Shown: positions 15,713-24,684 of the stretch, piece after piece | How the letters are laid out: the number at the start of each line of letters is the position of its first letter | Position numbering within the stretch: the first letter of the stretch is position 1 | NCBI GenBank assembly: GCA_021737695.1 | Contig: JAIPDL010000024.1 | Span: 1 to 48,255, forward strand | Direction: 5' to 3' | From: Desulfotignum sp. | GTDB taxonomy: Bacteria; Desulfobacterota; Desulfobacteria; Desulfobacterales; Desulfobacteraceae | Length of the DNA stretch: 48,255 nucleotides | Program-made: the position numbers and the translations under genes | The notes under the pieces: generated by a model | Seen by the model: the letters and a program-made list of their open reading frames with translations, nothing else | What the model was told of the DNA's origin: nothing | Databases searched by the model: none

Positions 15713-16939
15713 ATGAAAAGCAAGGCCACATTATTTTTCAACGCATTTTTGGTTATTATGTTCGTGTTTGCATTCACCCTGCCGGCAAGTGCCGGCAAAA
15801 CATACAAACTCGGAATGTCTCTGGCCATCACCGGCCCGACATCCGATGCGGGAAACCCCTATGCCAAGGGAGCGGAAGACTGGTTCAAATTTGTCAATGA
15901 AACCGATTACCTGGGAGACGGCGACAAAATCGACTGTCCCATCCGGGATGATCAATACAAGAATGACACCACCAAGCGATTTTTTGAAGAATTTCTGGAT
16001 GACGGGATCCTGATATTCTTAAGCTACGCCACAGGCGGCAACCTGGCATTGAAAAGAGATTTTGAAGAAGTGCAGATTCCGGTGATCCCAGCCTCCTATC
16101 ATGAAGGCCTGATTGTGGATGCCAACTACACCTTCATGCCCGTGGCCACCTATTCGGAAAACGCCGTGGGCCTGGCCGAGTATGTGGTGGAAAAACACAA
16201 AGGGACGGATACCCCCCAGGTGGCCTTCTTTATTCACCCGTCCGCATTCGGCAGGGGACCGCTGGAAGACACCCGGAAAGCCATTGCCGAAGGATTGAAA
16301 ATCGACATTGTTGAAGTGGTGGAACATGGCACAGACCTGGACAACACGGCCATGCTCCAGCGGCTTCAGAGCAAGGGGGTGCAGTATGTGATCTGCCACA
16401 CCGTGCAGACCCCGGTGGCCACCATGCTCACCGATGCCCAGCGCTTAGGGGTCTCTGCCGCCTCTTTTGGTGAAAAAGGCAAGCTCACCTTCCTGGGTGC
16501 CCACTATACCGGCGGCTCAGACCTGATCGCTTTGGCCGGCACCGCCACTGAGGGGTACATCTGGGCAGATTCCTATAACCTGACCTCGGAAAAAAATGAA
16601 AAGGCCAAAAAACAGCTGGAACTGGCAGAGCGGTACGGCCGGGATGACAAGGCTGCCAACTCCCACAATTACGCTGCCGGCATCCTGGCGGCCCAGATTG
16701 CCACCGAAGCCATCAAAGAGACCAAGAAGGCCGGACTGAAAATCAACCGGGAAAATATATACAAAACCATGCAGGCATTGAATTTCAACTCTTTTGCCGC
16801 AGCCGGACCGGTGACCTACTCCCCCACCGAACGGATCGGTGTGGATGTCATGAACATTTATGTGGCCAAGGACGGGGTATTTAAAAAGATCCAGGCCTTT
16901 GAATCCCAGTATATCCAGAAAGTCCGGGCCGGCCGGTAA
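15713..16939 (+). CDS. livK: Periplasmic substrate-binding protein of the Liv-type importer
   Basis: The 408-residue protein begins with a classical signal peptide: KSK, a hydrophobic core, and PASA|GK with cleavage after residue 27. A type I periplasmic binding protein of the LivJ/LivK superfamily follows; LGMSLAITGPTSDAGNPYAKG is the usual opening, quoted here as SLAITGPTSDAGNPYAKG. It should capture the imported compound in the periplasm and deliver it to LivHM. The Ser/Thr residues that hold the amino-acid alpha-carboxylate in LivJ cannot be judged by eye, so the ligand may be a branched or aromatic acid rather than an amino acid. A GGAGGG ribosome site lies 8 bp before the ATG. A strong hairpin follows the gene. 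Confidence 0.9.
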   Translation: MKSKATLFFNAFLVIMFVFAFTLPASAGKTYKLGMSLAITGPTSDAGNPYAKGAEDWFKFVNETDYLGDGDKIDCPIRDDQYKNDTTKRFFEEFLDDGILIFLSYATGGNLALKRDFEEVQIPVIPASYHEGLIVDANYTFMPVATYSENAVGLAEYVVEKHKGTDTPQVAFFIHPSAFGRGPLEDTRKAIAEGLKIDIVEVVEHGTDLDNTAMLQRLQSKGVQYVICHTVQTPVATMLTDAQRLGVSAASFGEKGKLTFLGAHYTGGSDLIALAGTATEGYIWADSYNLTSEKNEKAKKQLELAERYGRDDKAANSHNYAAGILAAQIATEAIKETKKAGLKINRENIYKTMQALNFNSFAAAGPVTYSPTERIGVDVMNIYVAKDGVFKKIQAFESQYIQKVRAGR

Positions 16940-16985
16940 CATGATCTGTATGAACCCTAGCACTGCATATACTTAGCTAACCCTG

Positions 16986-17019
16986 CCTTCCCGGGAACAG
17001 GTCTCTGTTTCCGGGAAGG
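16986..17019 (+). other. Strong hairpin between livK and livF
   Basis: CCTTCCCGGGAACAG (16986-17000) pairs with CTGTTTCCGGGAAGG (17005-17019) around a GTCT loop, with one G-T wobble. No T tract follows, so it is not a standard terminator. In this position it would stabilise the 3' end of the highly needed binding-protein mRNA, or partly attenuate transcription into livF. Confidence 0.65.
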
Positions 17020-17046
17020 TCAACCTTCAAGCCAGAGAAAGCACAT

Positions 17047-17853
17047 ATGGAAACAAATCTGCTGGAAGTCAATAACATTGAAGTGGTCTACAATGATATC
17101 ATCCAGGTTTTGCGGGGGGTCAGCCTCCATGTACCCCAAGGCAGAATTGTCGCCCTTCTTGGTACCAATGGTGCCGGCAAGACAACCACTTTGCGGGCCA
17201 TATCAGGATTGCTGAAACCGGAAAACGGGGCCATCAGGGAAGGACATATCACCTTTGACGGCACAGACACCACCCAGATGCTGGGAACCGCGGTGGTCAA
17301 ACTCGGGGCCGTGATGGTGCCGGAAGGCCGCCGGGTGTTCAAACACCTGACCGTGAATGAAAACATCATCGTGGGCTCCATCACCCGAAAAGACGGTGCT
17401 TCCGCCATCAAAAAAGACAATGAACTCATGTATAAGCACTTTCCCCGGCTCTCCAATGTCACCAACCGCATGGCCGGATACAGCTCCGGCGGAGAACAGC
17501 AGATGATCGCCATTGCCAGGGCACTGATGGCTGCCCCCAAGATGCTCATGCTGGACGAACCCTCTCTGGGCCTGGCCCCGTTGCTGGTAAAAGAAATCTT
17601 TGACAATATCCAGCGCATCAACAAAGAACTGTCCACCACCATCCTGGTGGTGGAGCAGAACGCCAAGGTGGCCCTGGCAGTTTCCGACTATGCCTATATC
17701 ATGGAATCTGGTAAAATCGTGCTGGAAGGCCCCTCCAAGGAACTGCAGAACAACCCGGATGTCAAAGAATTTTATATGGGCATTACCAAAGGGGGCGGAC
17801 GCAAATCCTTTAAAGATGTAAAATCCTATAAACGGCGCAAACGCTGGATGTAG
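17047..17853 (+). CDS. livF: Branched-chain substrate ABC transporter ATPase (LivF-type)
   Basis: The 268-residue second ATPase has Walker A GTNGAGKT (residues 39-46), VPEGRRVFKHLTVNENI typical of LivF, signature YSSGGEQQMIAIARAL, Walker B MLMLDEP and LGLAPLLVKEIF. Compared with E. coli LivF (about 237 residues) it has a basic C-terminal extension ending KSYKRRKRWM, which I associate with Liv systems linked to acyl-CoA ligases. It completes the importer (LivGHMKF). It is separated from livK by 107 bp containing a hairpin and is followed 28 bp later by the Usp-receiver gene. Confidence 0.92.
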   Translation: METNLLEVNNIEVVYNDIIQVLRGVSLHVPQGRIVALLGTNGAGKTTTLRAISGLLKPENGAIREGHITFDGTDTTQMLGTAVVKLGAVMVPEGRRVFKHLTVNENIIVGSITRKDGASAIKKDNELMYKHFPRLSNVTNRMAGYSSGGEQQMIAIARALMAAPKMLMLDEPSLGLAPLLVKEIFDNIQRINKELSTTILVVEQNAKVALAVSDYAYIMESGKIVLEGPSKELQNNPDVKEFYMGITKGGGRKSFKDVKSYKRRKRWM

Positions 17854-17881
17854 ACCTTAAAAAACAGTTTAGGAGCATAAC

Positions 17882-18784
17882 ATGAAAATTCTGGTGGGAT
17901 ATGACGGCGGAGAAGAAGGACGTCTGGCCCTGGCCCTGGCCCGGGACACAGCAGTGTTCCACAACGCCTTTGTGCATGTGGTCACCTCCATGGAAGGGGG
18001 GGCTTCGGAAAGACAGACGGATATCCAGACAGCGGAGAGAAATCTGAATTTCGCCAAAAGCCTTCTGGCGCACGCCCATATCCAATGTGACTGCCAGCAA
18101 AGCGTCCGGGGCATGTCCGCCGGAGAAGATCTGGTAAAATTTGCCCAGGAAAATGACATCAACCAGATTTTTCTGGGAATCCGGAAAAAATCCCGGGCAC
18201 AGAAAGCCATTTTGGGATCCACGGCCCGGTACGTGATTCTCAAGGCCCCCTGCCCGGTCACGACCGTGAAGTTCGATCTGGACACCATTTCCACCCAGGA
18301 CCTGATCAAAGACCGCCGCATCCTGGTGGTGGATGACGAACCAGACATTTTAGAAACCATTGAAGAACTCATGGATATGTGTATCGTAGATACGGCCGTC
18401 TCTTTTGAGGAAGCCGGAAAAAAACTGGATGAATCCATTTATGATCTGGCCATTCTGGATATTATGGGCGTCAGGGGCTATGACATCCTGACCCTGGCCA
18501 AAGAAAAAAACCTGCCCGCCCTGATGCTTACAGCCCATGCCCTGACACCGGAAAATCTGAAGGAATCCATCACAAAAGGGGCGGATGCCTATATTCCCAA
18601 AGATGAACTGGCCAATCTGCCCACCCATGTGGCAGATGCCCTCCGGAACCGGATCCAGGGGAATCAGGGATATGGGGCATGGTTTTCCAAACTCAAACCG
18701 TTTTTTGATAAATCCTTTGGAACGGGCTGGCAGGAAAAAGACAAAAACTTCTGGAATTCCTTTAACGACAAATACGGTAGATAA
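17882..18784 (+). CDS. Universal stress protein domain fused to a response-regulator receiver
   Basis: The 300-residue fusion has an N-terminal Usp domain (about residues 1-130). Its nucleotide-loop region GIRKKSRAQKAILGST retains the GS(T) end but has lysine where the usual GxxG second glycine lies. A receiver domain follows (about 146-265), with D151/D152 and phospho-acceptor D193 in AILDIMGVRG. The receiver closely matches the stand-alone regulator at 5588, including LMLTAHALTPENLK and ADAYIPK. No output domain follows. It sits at the end of the liv operon, 28 bp after livF with a GGAG-type ribosome site, so it probably reports the metabolic or energy state of this pathway to the kinase cluster at 6-9 kb. 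Function is inferred. Confidence 0.85.
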   Translation: MKILVGYDGGEEGRLALALARDTAVFHNAFVHVVTSMEGGASERQTDIQTAERNLNFAKSLLAHAHIQCDCQQSVRGMSAGEDLVKFAQENDINQIFLGIRKKSRAQKAILGSTARYVILKAPCPVTTVKFDLDTISTQDLIKDRRILVVDDEPDILETIEELMDMCIVDTAVSFEEAGKKLDESIYDLAILDIMGVRGYDILTLAKEKNLPALMLTAHALTPENLKESITKGADAYIPKDELANLPTHVADALRNRIQGNQGYGAWFSKLKPFFDKSFGTGWQEKDKNFWNSFNDKYGR

Positions 18785-18824
18785 ATTATTTTCCTTTTTT
18801 TCTGATTGTGTTACAAGGGACAGC

Positions 18825-21122
18825 ATGAAAAAATATTATTCTCACACTCAACGGGTTTTGGTCTGTATCTTTTTTTCGGTCTGCTTTTTTCTGTGTGCCT
18901 GTGCCTCAGATACGGAAAAAAAGGAACAGTTTATATCCCAGGGACAGACATTTCTTGAAAAAGGCGAATTCGGCAACGCCGTTATTCAGCTGAAAAACGC
19001 CATAGACATCGACCCTGAATCTATCCGGGCATGGGAAATGCTGGCCCAGGCATATCTAAAAATCGGAGATACCCAGCAGGGATTCAGCAGCCTGTTGCGC
19101 CTGGAGCAGATCGATCCGGACAACCTGGATACTGTGACCCAGGTCGCATCCTTTTATCTGCTGGCCCGACAGACCCAGGAGGCGGAAAGCCGGGTAAACC
19201 GAGTACTGGCTGAGCAGCCAAACCATATTCCGGCCTTGTATCTGAAAGCGGGAATCCTGAGCCGGAACCCGGAAAACCTGGATCGGATTGCCGATATTTA
19301 TGAAAAAATACTGGCGATCGATACCCGGCAACCCAAAGCGTACCTGGCTTTGGCCGGAATTCATGCGGCCAAGTCCGAGTTCACGGCGGCGGAAACCAGC
19401 TTGAAAACCGCTCTGGAACTGGAACCTGAATCTGCACGCGTGTATAAAACCCTGTTTGATTTTTATCTTTCCAGAGGGGATACACCCGCAGCGGAAGCCG
19501 TCATTGAAAATTATATCAAACAAGCCCCTGCAGATCCGGAACCCCATACATTTCTGGGAAGCTTCTACCTGGCACGCAATAACCTTGAAAAAGCGGAACA
19601 ACAGTTTGCTTCCGCTTTGGAAAAAGATCCTGAAAATCTGACCGCGCATATGTTAATGGCGGACCTGTATGCGCGTCAGTCCCGAATTGATGATGCCACC
19701 GCTTATATCCGCAGAGCCATGGACCTGGCACCGGAGAACCATGGGGTGTGGACCGCATGTGCGGAATTTTATTTTTCTTTGAATAATATGCGTCGATCCC
19801 AAGAGATCGTGGATGAAATTTTGAGTCAACGACCGGGGTTTTTCCCTGCCAGAATGCTTAAAGGAAAAATTCTGGCTGAAAAAAATGAGCTGGATGCTGC
19901 AGCCGCCCTTTTCCGGAAAATGATCCAGGAAGATCCGGAATCCGGTCAAGCCCATTATATGCTGGGGTCAGTACTGAAAAAAACAAATGATCTTGCCCAG
20001 GCCAAGGCAATGCTGTCCACGGCCATCGAAAAAGCCCCTTATCTGTATCAGGCCCGCCTGCTTCTGGGAGAAATCCATTTCCAGGAGGGGGATATCGCAC
20101 TGGCAAAAGACCTTGCCGGACAGGTACTCAAACAAGTGCCCAACCACTATCATGCCGGTATCCTGCTGGGAAACACATTGCTGGAAACCCGGGACATTCC
20201 AGCGGCCCGAACTGTTTTTGAACAGCTCACACAATCCACACCTGACAACCCTGTGGCTTTTTACCGGCTGGGAATCCTGGAACGGTCAGAAAAAAATTAT
20301 GACCGGGCACGCACTTACCTGAACCAGGCCTTAGACATCGATCCGGATCTTATGGATGTATTTTCCGGTCTGATCACCGTTTACGCCCTGCAGCAAAAAT
20401 TTGAACAGGCCCTTGCCCGCTGTGACGAACATCTTGCCGCAAGAGGGGAGGATCCCATGGTGGCCGCCGTGATTCTCAACCTCAAAGCCAACATCCTTCT
20501 GGGGGACAACCAGCTGGAAAACGCCATAACAACCTATGAACAGGCCATATTGAAAAATCCCTCATATGTCACTCCCTATCTGAGCCTGGGAAAGATATAC
20601 ACGGCACAAGGGCGTATTCAAGAGGCGATTCAGACCTATGCCGCCCTCATTGAAAAACGTCCGGATCAGGCTTCCGCCCATACGCTGATCGGCACGCTTT
20701 ACGAAAACAACGGACAATTCGATCTGGCACAAACCCATTATAGGACGGCCCTGGAAATCGATTCGGATCTCATCCCGGCGCTGAATAATCTTGCTTACCT
20801 GTATGCGGAGCAGGGCATTCACCTGAACCAGGCCCTGGATATGGCCCGGCAAGCCAGACGTCAAACCCAGCAGTCACCGGCTGTCATGGATACATTGGGA
20901 TGGGTTTATTTTAAAAAGAATCTGTTTGACAGCGCTGCCATGGAATTTACGGCCGCCATTGACATTGACCCGTCAAACCCTGTGTTTTTCTATCACCTGG
21001 GACGGGCCCGCCTGGAACAGGGGCGGACAGATGATGCCAGAGACGCCTTTGAAACGGCGTTATCGCTTCAATCGGATTTCAAGGGAGCCGAATCCGCCCG
21101 AAAAATTCTGGCAGACCTGTAA
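18825..21122 (+). CDS. TPR-repeat lipoprotein, PrsT-like
   Basis: The 765-residue protein starts at 18825, with AAGGGA just upstream. It has a lipoprotein signal: KK, a hydrophobic stretch, then L23-C24-A25-C26 with C26 the probable lipidated cysteine. The rest is a near-continuous run of about eighteen 34-residue tetratricopeptide repeats (for example GEFGNAVIQLKNAIDIDPES and YERALSLQ-type helices). The first repeat resembles the large TPR lipoproteins (PrsT) found with exopolysaccharide/PEP-CTERM export systems. No other PEP-CTERM gene is present here. It probably acts as an envelope scaffold. It follows the Usp-receiver gene by 40 bp and ends only 9 bp from the convergent M24 peptidase gene. 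Confidence 0.82.
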   Translation: MKKYYSHTQRVLVCIFFSVCFFLCACASDTEKKEQFISQGQTFLEKGEFGNAVIQLKNAIDIDPESIRAWEMLAQAYLKIGDTQQGFSSLLRLEQIDPDNLDTVTQVASFYLLARQTQEAESRVNRVLAEQPNHIPALYLKAGILSRNPENLDRIADIYEKILAIDTRQPKAYLALAGIHAAKSEFTAAETSLKTALELEPESARVYKTLFDFYLSRGDTPAAEAVIENYIKQAPADPEPHTFLGSFYLARNNLEKAEQQFASALEKDPENLTAHMLMADLYARQSRIDDATAYIRRAMDLAPENHGVWTACAEFYFSLNNMRRSQEIVDEILSQRPGFFPARMLKGKILAEKNELDAAAALFRKMIQEDPESGQAHYMLGSVLKKTNDLAQAKAMLSTAIEKAPYLYQARLLLGEIHFQEGDIALAKDLAGQVLKQVPNHYHAGILLGNTLLETRDIPAARTVFEQLTQSTPDNPVAFYRLGILERSEKNYDRARTYLNQALDIDPDLMDVFSGLITVYALQQKFEQALARCDEHLAARGEDPMVAAVILNLKANILLGDNQLENAITTYEQAILKNPSYVTPYLSLGKIYTAQGRIQEAIQTYAALIEKRPDQASAHTLIGTLYENNGQFDLAQTHYRTALEIDSDLIPALNNLAYLYAEQGIHLNQALDMARQARRQTQQSPAVMDTLGWVYFKKNLFDSAAMEFTAAIDIDPSNPVFFYHLGRARLEQGRTDDARDAFETALSLQSDFKGAESARKILADL

Positions 21123-21131
21123 AAAAACGGT

Positions 21132-22337
21132 TCAAACCACACACACGGCATCCGGGAACCGGGTCAGGCGATCCAGCCCGGCATCCGTGACAACCCAGGT
21201 GTTTTCAATTCCCACCACACCTTTGCCCGGCACCACCACCTTGGGTTCCAAGGCCAGGGTCATCCCCGGTACCAGGGTCTGGGTCTGCCCTTTGGCAATA
21301 AAGGGAAATTCATCCAGTTCAATGCCTAAACCATGGGCGGTAAACCGGATTTTCGGATGGGACGCGCCCATGAAAAAATCGCCATATCCCAGATCATCGG
21401 CCATGGCAATCATCTGATCATACAGATCCCCTGTCACGGCACCGGGCACGGCGGCAGTTCGAACGGATTCCTGAATGGTCAGCATGGCCTCATGGGCTTT
21501 TTGCAGGTCATCGGGCAGCGGTCCCAGAGAAAAAATCCGCGTATGATCCGCCAGATATCCATCCAGAGAAAACACATAATCCACCAGCACGGGTTCGTTG
21601 GGCCGGATCACATCCCAGCCCGGGCCCTGGCCGATACTGGGGTTGAGCCCGGCACCGGCCGTGGGAGAGGCAAACGCGCCCGGTACGGCCGCAGCCGCAC
21701 CGCACATGATATGTCCGTAAAACAGATCATTGTCCCACAACCGCATGCGGATCAACCCCTGGTGGCCCAGTTTTCTGGCATGGGCTTCCAGACGTCCGGC
21801 CAGTTCGATTTCCGGCATACCGGGCCGGATCAGTTGTGTGACCTGTTCGGCTATCCGGTCCGCCATGAGCCCAGCCCGCTGGATACATTGAATTTCAAAT
21901 TCGGATTTCACGGCCCGCTGGGACCGGATCTCAAAGGACACATCCTGGATGTCTGATGAACTGAAAATCTCTTTGAACATCAGATACTGGGCTGCCGGCA
22001 GCACATCCAGTTCCATGCCCAGGGTGCCAGGCAGCCCCAGGCCCTGCTTTGACAGAATGCCCGGAATTTTTTTCGGGCTCAGAACAGGAATCACGGGCAA
22101 ATGGGTTTCCGCTTCGGCCCGCGCCACACTTTTAAACACCATGAATACGGCATCCCCGTCTTCCGGCACATACAGCCATCCGTTCTGGGTGGTGCCCGTG
22201 TAGTAAAACAGATCCGCTTTCTGGATCACCAGGGCCCCGTCCAGGCCCTGGTTTTTTAACCGGATCTGCAAATCATGGATCCGTGCGGACAATTCTTTAC
22301 ATGGAACAATACCGCACAATTGATCATTGATAGTCAT
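21132..22337 (-). CDS. M24-family metallopeptidase (Xaa-Pro aminopeptidase-like)
   Basis: The 401-residue protein has an N-terminal creatinase-like domain (about 1-150) and a C-terminal pita-bread catalytic domain. The five metal ligands are recognisable: D253 (VLVDYVF), D264 (LADHTR), H335 (AHGLGIELDEFP), E364 (LALEPKVV) and E378 (GIENTWVV). The family cleaves N-terminal residues ahead of proline and needs two metal ions. The gene overlaps the end of the 3-hydroxyacyl-CoA dehydrogenase gene by 14 bp, so it is translated with the icmF operon. Its metabolic link to that operon is unclear; related M24 proteins also act on small amide substrates. Confidence 0.85.
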   Translation of the reverse strand: MTINDQLCGIVPCKELSARIHDLQIRLKNQGLDGALVIQKADLFYYTGTTQNGWLYVPEDGDAVFMVFKSVARAEAETHLPVIPVLSPKKIPGILSKQGLGLPGTLGMELDVLPAAQYLMFKEIFSSSDIQDVSFEIRSQRAVKSEFEIQCIQRAGLMADRIAEQVTQLIRPGMPEIELAGRLEAHARKLGHQGLIRMRLWDNDLFYGHIMCGAAAAVPGAFASPTAGAGLNPSIGQGPGWDVIRPNEPVLVDYVFSLDGYLADHTRIFSLGPLPDDLQKAHEAMLTIQESVRTAAVPGAVTGDLYDQMIAMADDLGYGDFFMGASHPKIRFTAHGLGIELDEFPFIAKGQTQTLVPGMTLALEPKVVVPGKGVVGIENTWVVTDAGLDRLTRFPDAVCVV

Positions 22338-23175
22338 AAAAGCCTTTGCCGGTCTTTCTTCCCAGCCAGCCCACTTCTACATATTTTCTGAGCAGCGGGC
22401 AGGGCCGGTATTTGGAATCTTTAAATCCGTCGTACAGGGTTTCCATGATGGCCAGGCAGGTATCCAGGCCGATGAGATCAGCCAGGGCCAGAGGCCCCAT
22501 GGGATGATTCATGCCCAGGCGCATCACCGTATCGATATCTTCTGCTTTGCCCACGCCCTGGTACAGACAGAACACGGCTTCATTGATCATGGGCAGCAAA
22601 ATCCGGTTGGCGATGAAACCTGGATAATCACTGGCCTGGGCAGGGGTTTTGCCGAATTTCTCAGACAGTTTCCAGGTGATGTCAAAGGTGTCATCGGACG
22701 TGGCAATGCTCCGGATCACTTCCACCAGCTTCATCACGGGCACGGGGTTCATGAAATGCATGCCGATGACCTTGTCCGGCCGGGAGGTCTGGGCCGCGAT
22801 CCGGCCGATGGGAATGGACGAGGTATTGGTGGACAAAATCACATGTTCCGGACAGATTCTGTCCAGGTCTTTGAAAATATTGAACTTCAGATCTTCGCGC
22901 TCCACAGCGGCTTCCACCAGAAAATCCACTTTGGCCATATCATTGAGATCCGTAGTGATGGTAATCCGATCCAGAATGGCGGTTTTGTCCGCGTCTTTGA
23001 TCTTTTCTTTTTTGACCATCCGGTCCAGATTTTTGGTGATGGTGGCCATGCCGCTATCACAGAATTCCTGCTTGATATCACTCATGATCACTGACAGGCC
23101 GGCAGCTGCTGCCACCTGGGCAATGCCGTTGCCCATCTGGCCGGCACCGATCACACCAAATGTATTTATATCCAT
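22324..23175 (-). CDS. 3-hydroxybutyryl-CoA dehydrogenase
   Basis: The 283-residue protein is the standard length for the short-chain enzyme. The NAD-binding motif GVIGAGQMGNGIAQ lies at residues 7-20, the catalytic histidine region reads GMHFMNPVPVMKLVEVI, and the C-terminal domain ends with GWLGRKTGKGFYDYQ. It oxidises (S)-3-hydroxybutyryl-CoA to acetoacetyl-CoA. The start at 23175 follows AGGAG; the longer reading from 23205 has no ribosome site. It lies 36 bp behind the thiolase gene. Together they supply the last two steps from butyryl-CoA to acetyl-CoA. Confidence 0.93.
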   Translation of the reverse strand: MDINTFGVIGAGQMGNGIAQVAAAAGLSVIMSDIKQEFCDSGMATITKNLDRMVKKEKIKDADKTAILDRITITTDLNDMAKVDFLVEAAVEREDLKFNIFKDLDRICPEHVILSTNTSSIPIGRIAAQTSRPDKVIGMHFMNPVPVMKLVEVIRSIATSDDTFDITWKLSEKFGKTPAQASDYPGFIANRILLPMINEAVFCLYQGVGKAEDIDTVMRLGMNHPMGPLALADLIGLDTCLAIMETLYDGFKDSKYRPCPLLRKYVEVGWLGRKTGKGFYDYQ

Positions 23176-23211
23176 TTTTTTTCTCCTGATTATGTGGGTT
23201 GACAAAAAGGG

Positions 23212-24387
23212 TCAGCGATGAACCACCAGGGCCACGGCTTCACCGCCGCCTAAACACAGGGAGGCCAGTCCCTGATGCACATCGCGTTTTTGCATTTCAT
23301 ACAATAACGTGGTCAAAACCCGGGTCCCGGACGCACCAATGGGGTGGCCCAGGGCCACGGACCCGCCATTGACGTTCACGATGGCCGGATCCAGTTCCAG
23401 CACCTTGTTGATGCCGGCAGAAGATCCGGAAAACGCCTCGTTGATCTCGAACAGATCGATATCGTTTATCTTGATACCTTCTTTTTTCAATACTTTGGGA
23501 ATGGCATAAATCGGGGCCATGAGCACATATTTCATGTCAATGCCAAAAGAGGCCTGGGCACCGATCTTCGCCATGACCGGGCATCCCAGCTCCCTGGCTT
23601 TTTCCTCGCTCATGACCACCACGGCAGATGCACCGTCGGAAATAATGGATGCATTGCCGGCCGTTCCTTTGCCTTGTTTTTTAAATGCAGGCTTCATTGT
23701 GGACAGCCGCTCAAACGAGGTTTCCTGGGGACATTCATCCGTGTCAAATATCTGGGGGTCCCCTTTGCGCCGGGGCACGGTCACGGGCATGATCTCGTCT
23801 TTGAACCGGCCGGAAGCCACGGCTTCATTGGCCCGGCGATAGGATTCCGCCGCATACCGGTCCTGGTCCTCTCTGGATATTTCCCAGCGGTCGGAACATA
23901 GTTCATTGGACATACCCATGTGGAAATCATTGACAATGTCCCACAGCCCGTCATGGACCATATGGTCTTCGACCCGGCCGGGACCCATGCGGTGTCCCCA
24001 CCTGGCCTTGTCCATGTAATACGGGGCCATGCTCATGGTCTCCATGCCGCCGGCCACCACCACATCCGCATCATTGCACTGGATGGCCTGGGCTGCCAGC
24101 ATCACGGCCTTGAGAGAAGACCCGCACACCTTGTTCACGGTAATGGCCTCCACTTCCCAGGGCAGCCCGGCCTTGACCACGGCCTGCTTGGCCGGGTTCT
24201 GGCCGTAGCCGCAGGGCAGCACCATGCCCATGATGCATTCGTCCACCCGGGAAGATTCAATGCCGGCCCGGGTGATGGCTTCCTTGATTACCATACCACC
24301 CAGATCCGTGGCGCCTAAAGTACTCAACGTCCCGCCGAAACTGCCCAAAGGCGTTCGGACGGCACTGACGATGACTGCGTTCTGCAT
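23212..24387 (-). CDS. Acetyl-CoA C-acetyltransferase (thiolase)
   Basis: The 391-residue thiolase has the nucleophilic C88 in VNKVCGSSLKAV, H348 in GHPIGASGTR and a second catalytic cysteine C378 in CLGGGEAVAL; the segment NEAFSGSSAG is also typical. It cleaves acetoacetyl-CoA with CoA to two acetyl-CoA, or runs in reverse. AAGGAGACGG precedes the start. It follows icmF on the same strand after a 297-bp gap that contains a structured repeat-like element. It could therefore be co-transcribed with icmF or have its own promoter. The pairing with the 3-hydroxybutyryl-CoA dehydrogenase gene supports butyrate-level beta-oxidation. Confidence 0.93.
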   Translation of the reverse strand: MQNAVIVSAVRTPLGSFGGTLSTLGATDLGGMVIKEAITRAGIESSRVDECIMGMVLPCGYGQNPAKQAVVKAGLPWEVEAITVNKVCGSSLKAVMLAAQAIQCNDADVVVAGGMETMSMAPYYMDKARWGHRMGPGRVEDHMVHDGLWDIVNDFHMGMSNELCSDRWEISREDQDRYAAESYRRANEAVASGRFKDEIMPVTVPRRKGDPQIFDTDECPQETSFERLSTMKPAFKKQGKGTAGNASIISDGASAVVVMSEEKARELGCPVMAKIGAQASFGIDMKYVLMAPIYAIPKVLKKEGIKINDIDLFEINEAFSGSSAGINKVLELDPAIVNVNGGSVALGHPIGASGTRVLTTLLYEMQKRDVHQGLASLCLGGGEAVALVVHR

Positions 24388-24492
24388 GGGTCCGTCTCCT
24401 TGTGCTTATTTATCATTATTCGCTATATTACAGCTGCAATGTATCAAGTGGTGTAGCTGATTGCAAGCTTTTATCCAATGTAAAGGGCCTTG

Positions 24493-24633
24493 TGAGTTTT
24501 AAACTCCGTGCATTCTTTTGCACAGCGGAGTCCCTGGTTGGGGTGCCTTGCTGACGGACTGTCGGAGCCACCCTGTGGATTCCTGTCCGGCAGTAAGGTG
24601 CCCCCGCCAGGGGCGGCACTCAACCAAAACTCA
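24493..24633 (+). repeat. Nested-palindrome element (possible interspersed repeat or structured RNA)
   Basis: About 140 bp form a nested set of inverted repeats. The outer arms are TGAGTTTT (24493-24500) and AAAACTCA (24626-24633). Inside, a hairpin pairs ACTCCGTGCA (24503-24512) with TGCA...CGGAGT (24519-24531). A second stem pairs GGTTGGGGTGCC (24536-24547) with GGCACTCAACC (24615-24625). An alternative long stem pairs 24540-24559 with 24585-24604, using G-T wobbles that would pair only in a plus-strand transcript. It lies between icmF and the thiolase gene, which are both on the minus strand. I see no transposase. It could be a MITE-like repeat or a small RNA; family not recognised. Confidence 0.55.
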
Positions 24634-24684
24634 AACCCGCCACGCAGCCTGAATCCAGACTCTCAGAATATGTGATCGGCATGC

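Noticed and set aside
24428..24619. Short minus-strand frame inside the icmF-thiolase gap
   Set aside because: It coincides with the nested palindrome element, has no ribosome site and no domain; better explained by the element's sequence.
24493..24633. Group II intron or retron RNA
   Set aside because: No reverse transcriptase gene or intron domain V/VI pattern is present nearby.
24388..24684. Cobalamin riboswitch near icmF
   Set aside because: The structured sequence is downstream of icmF and lacks a recognisable B12 box; the icmF leader is occupied by tetR with an 11-bp gap.
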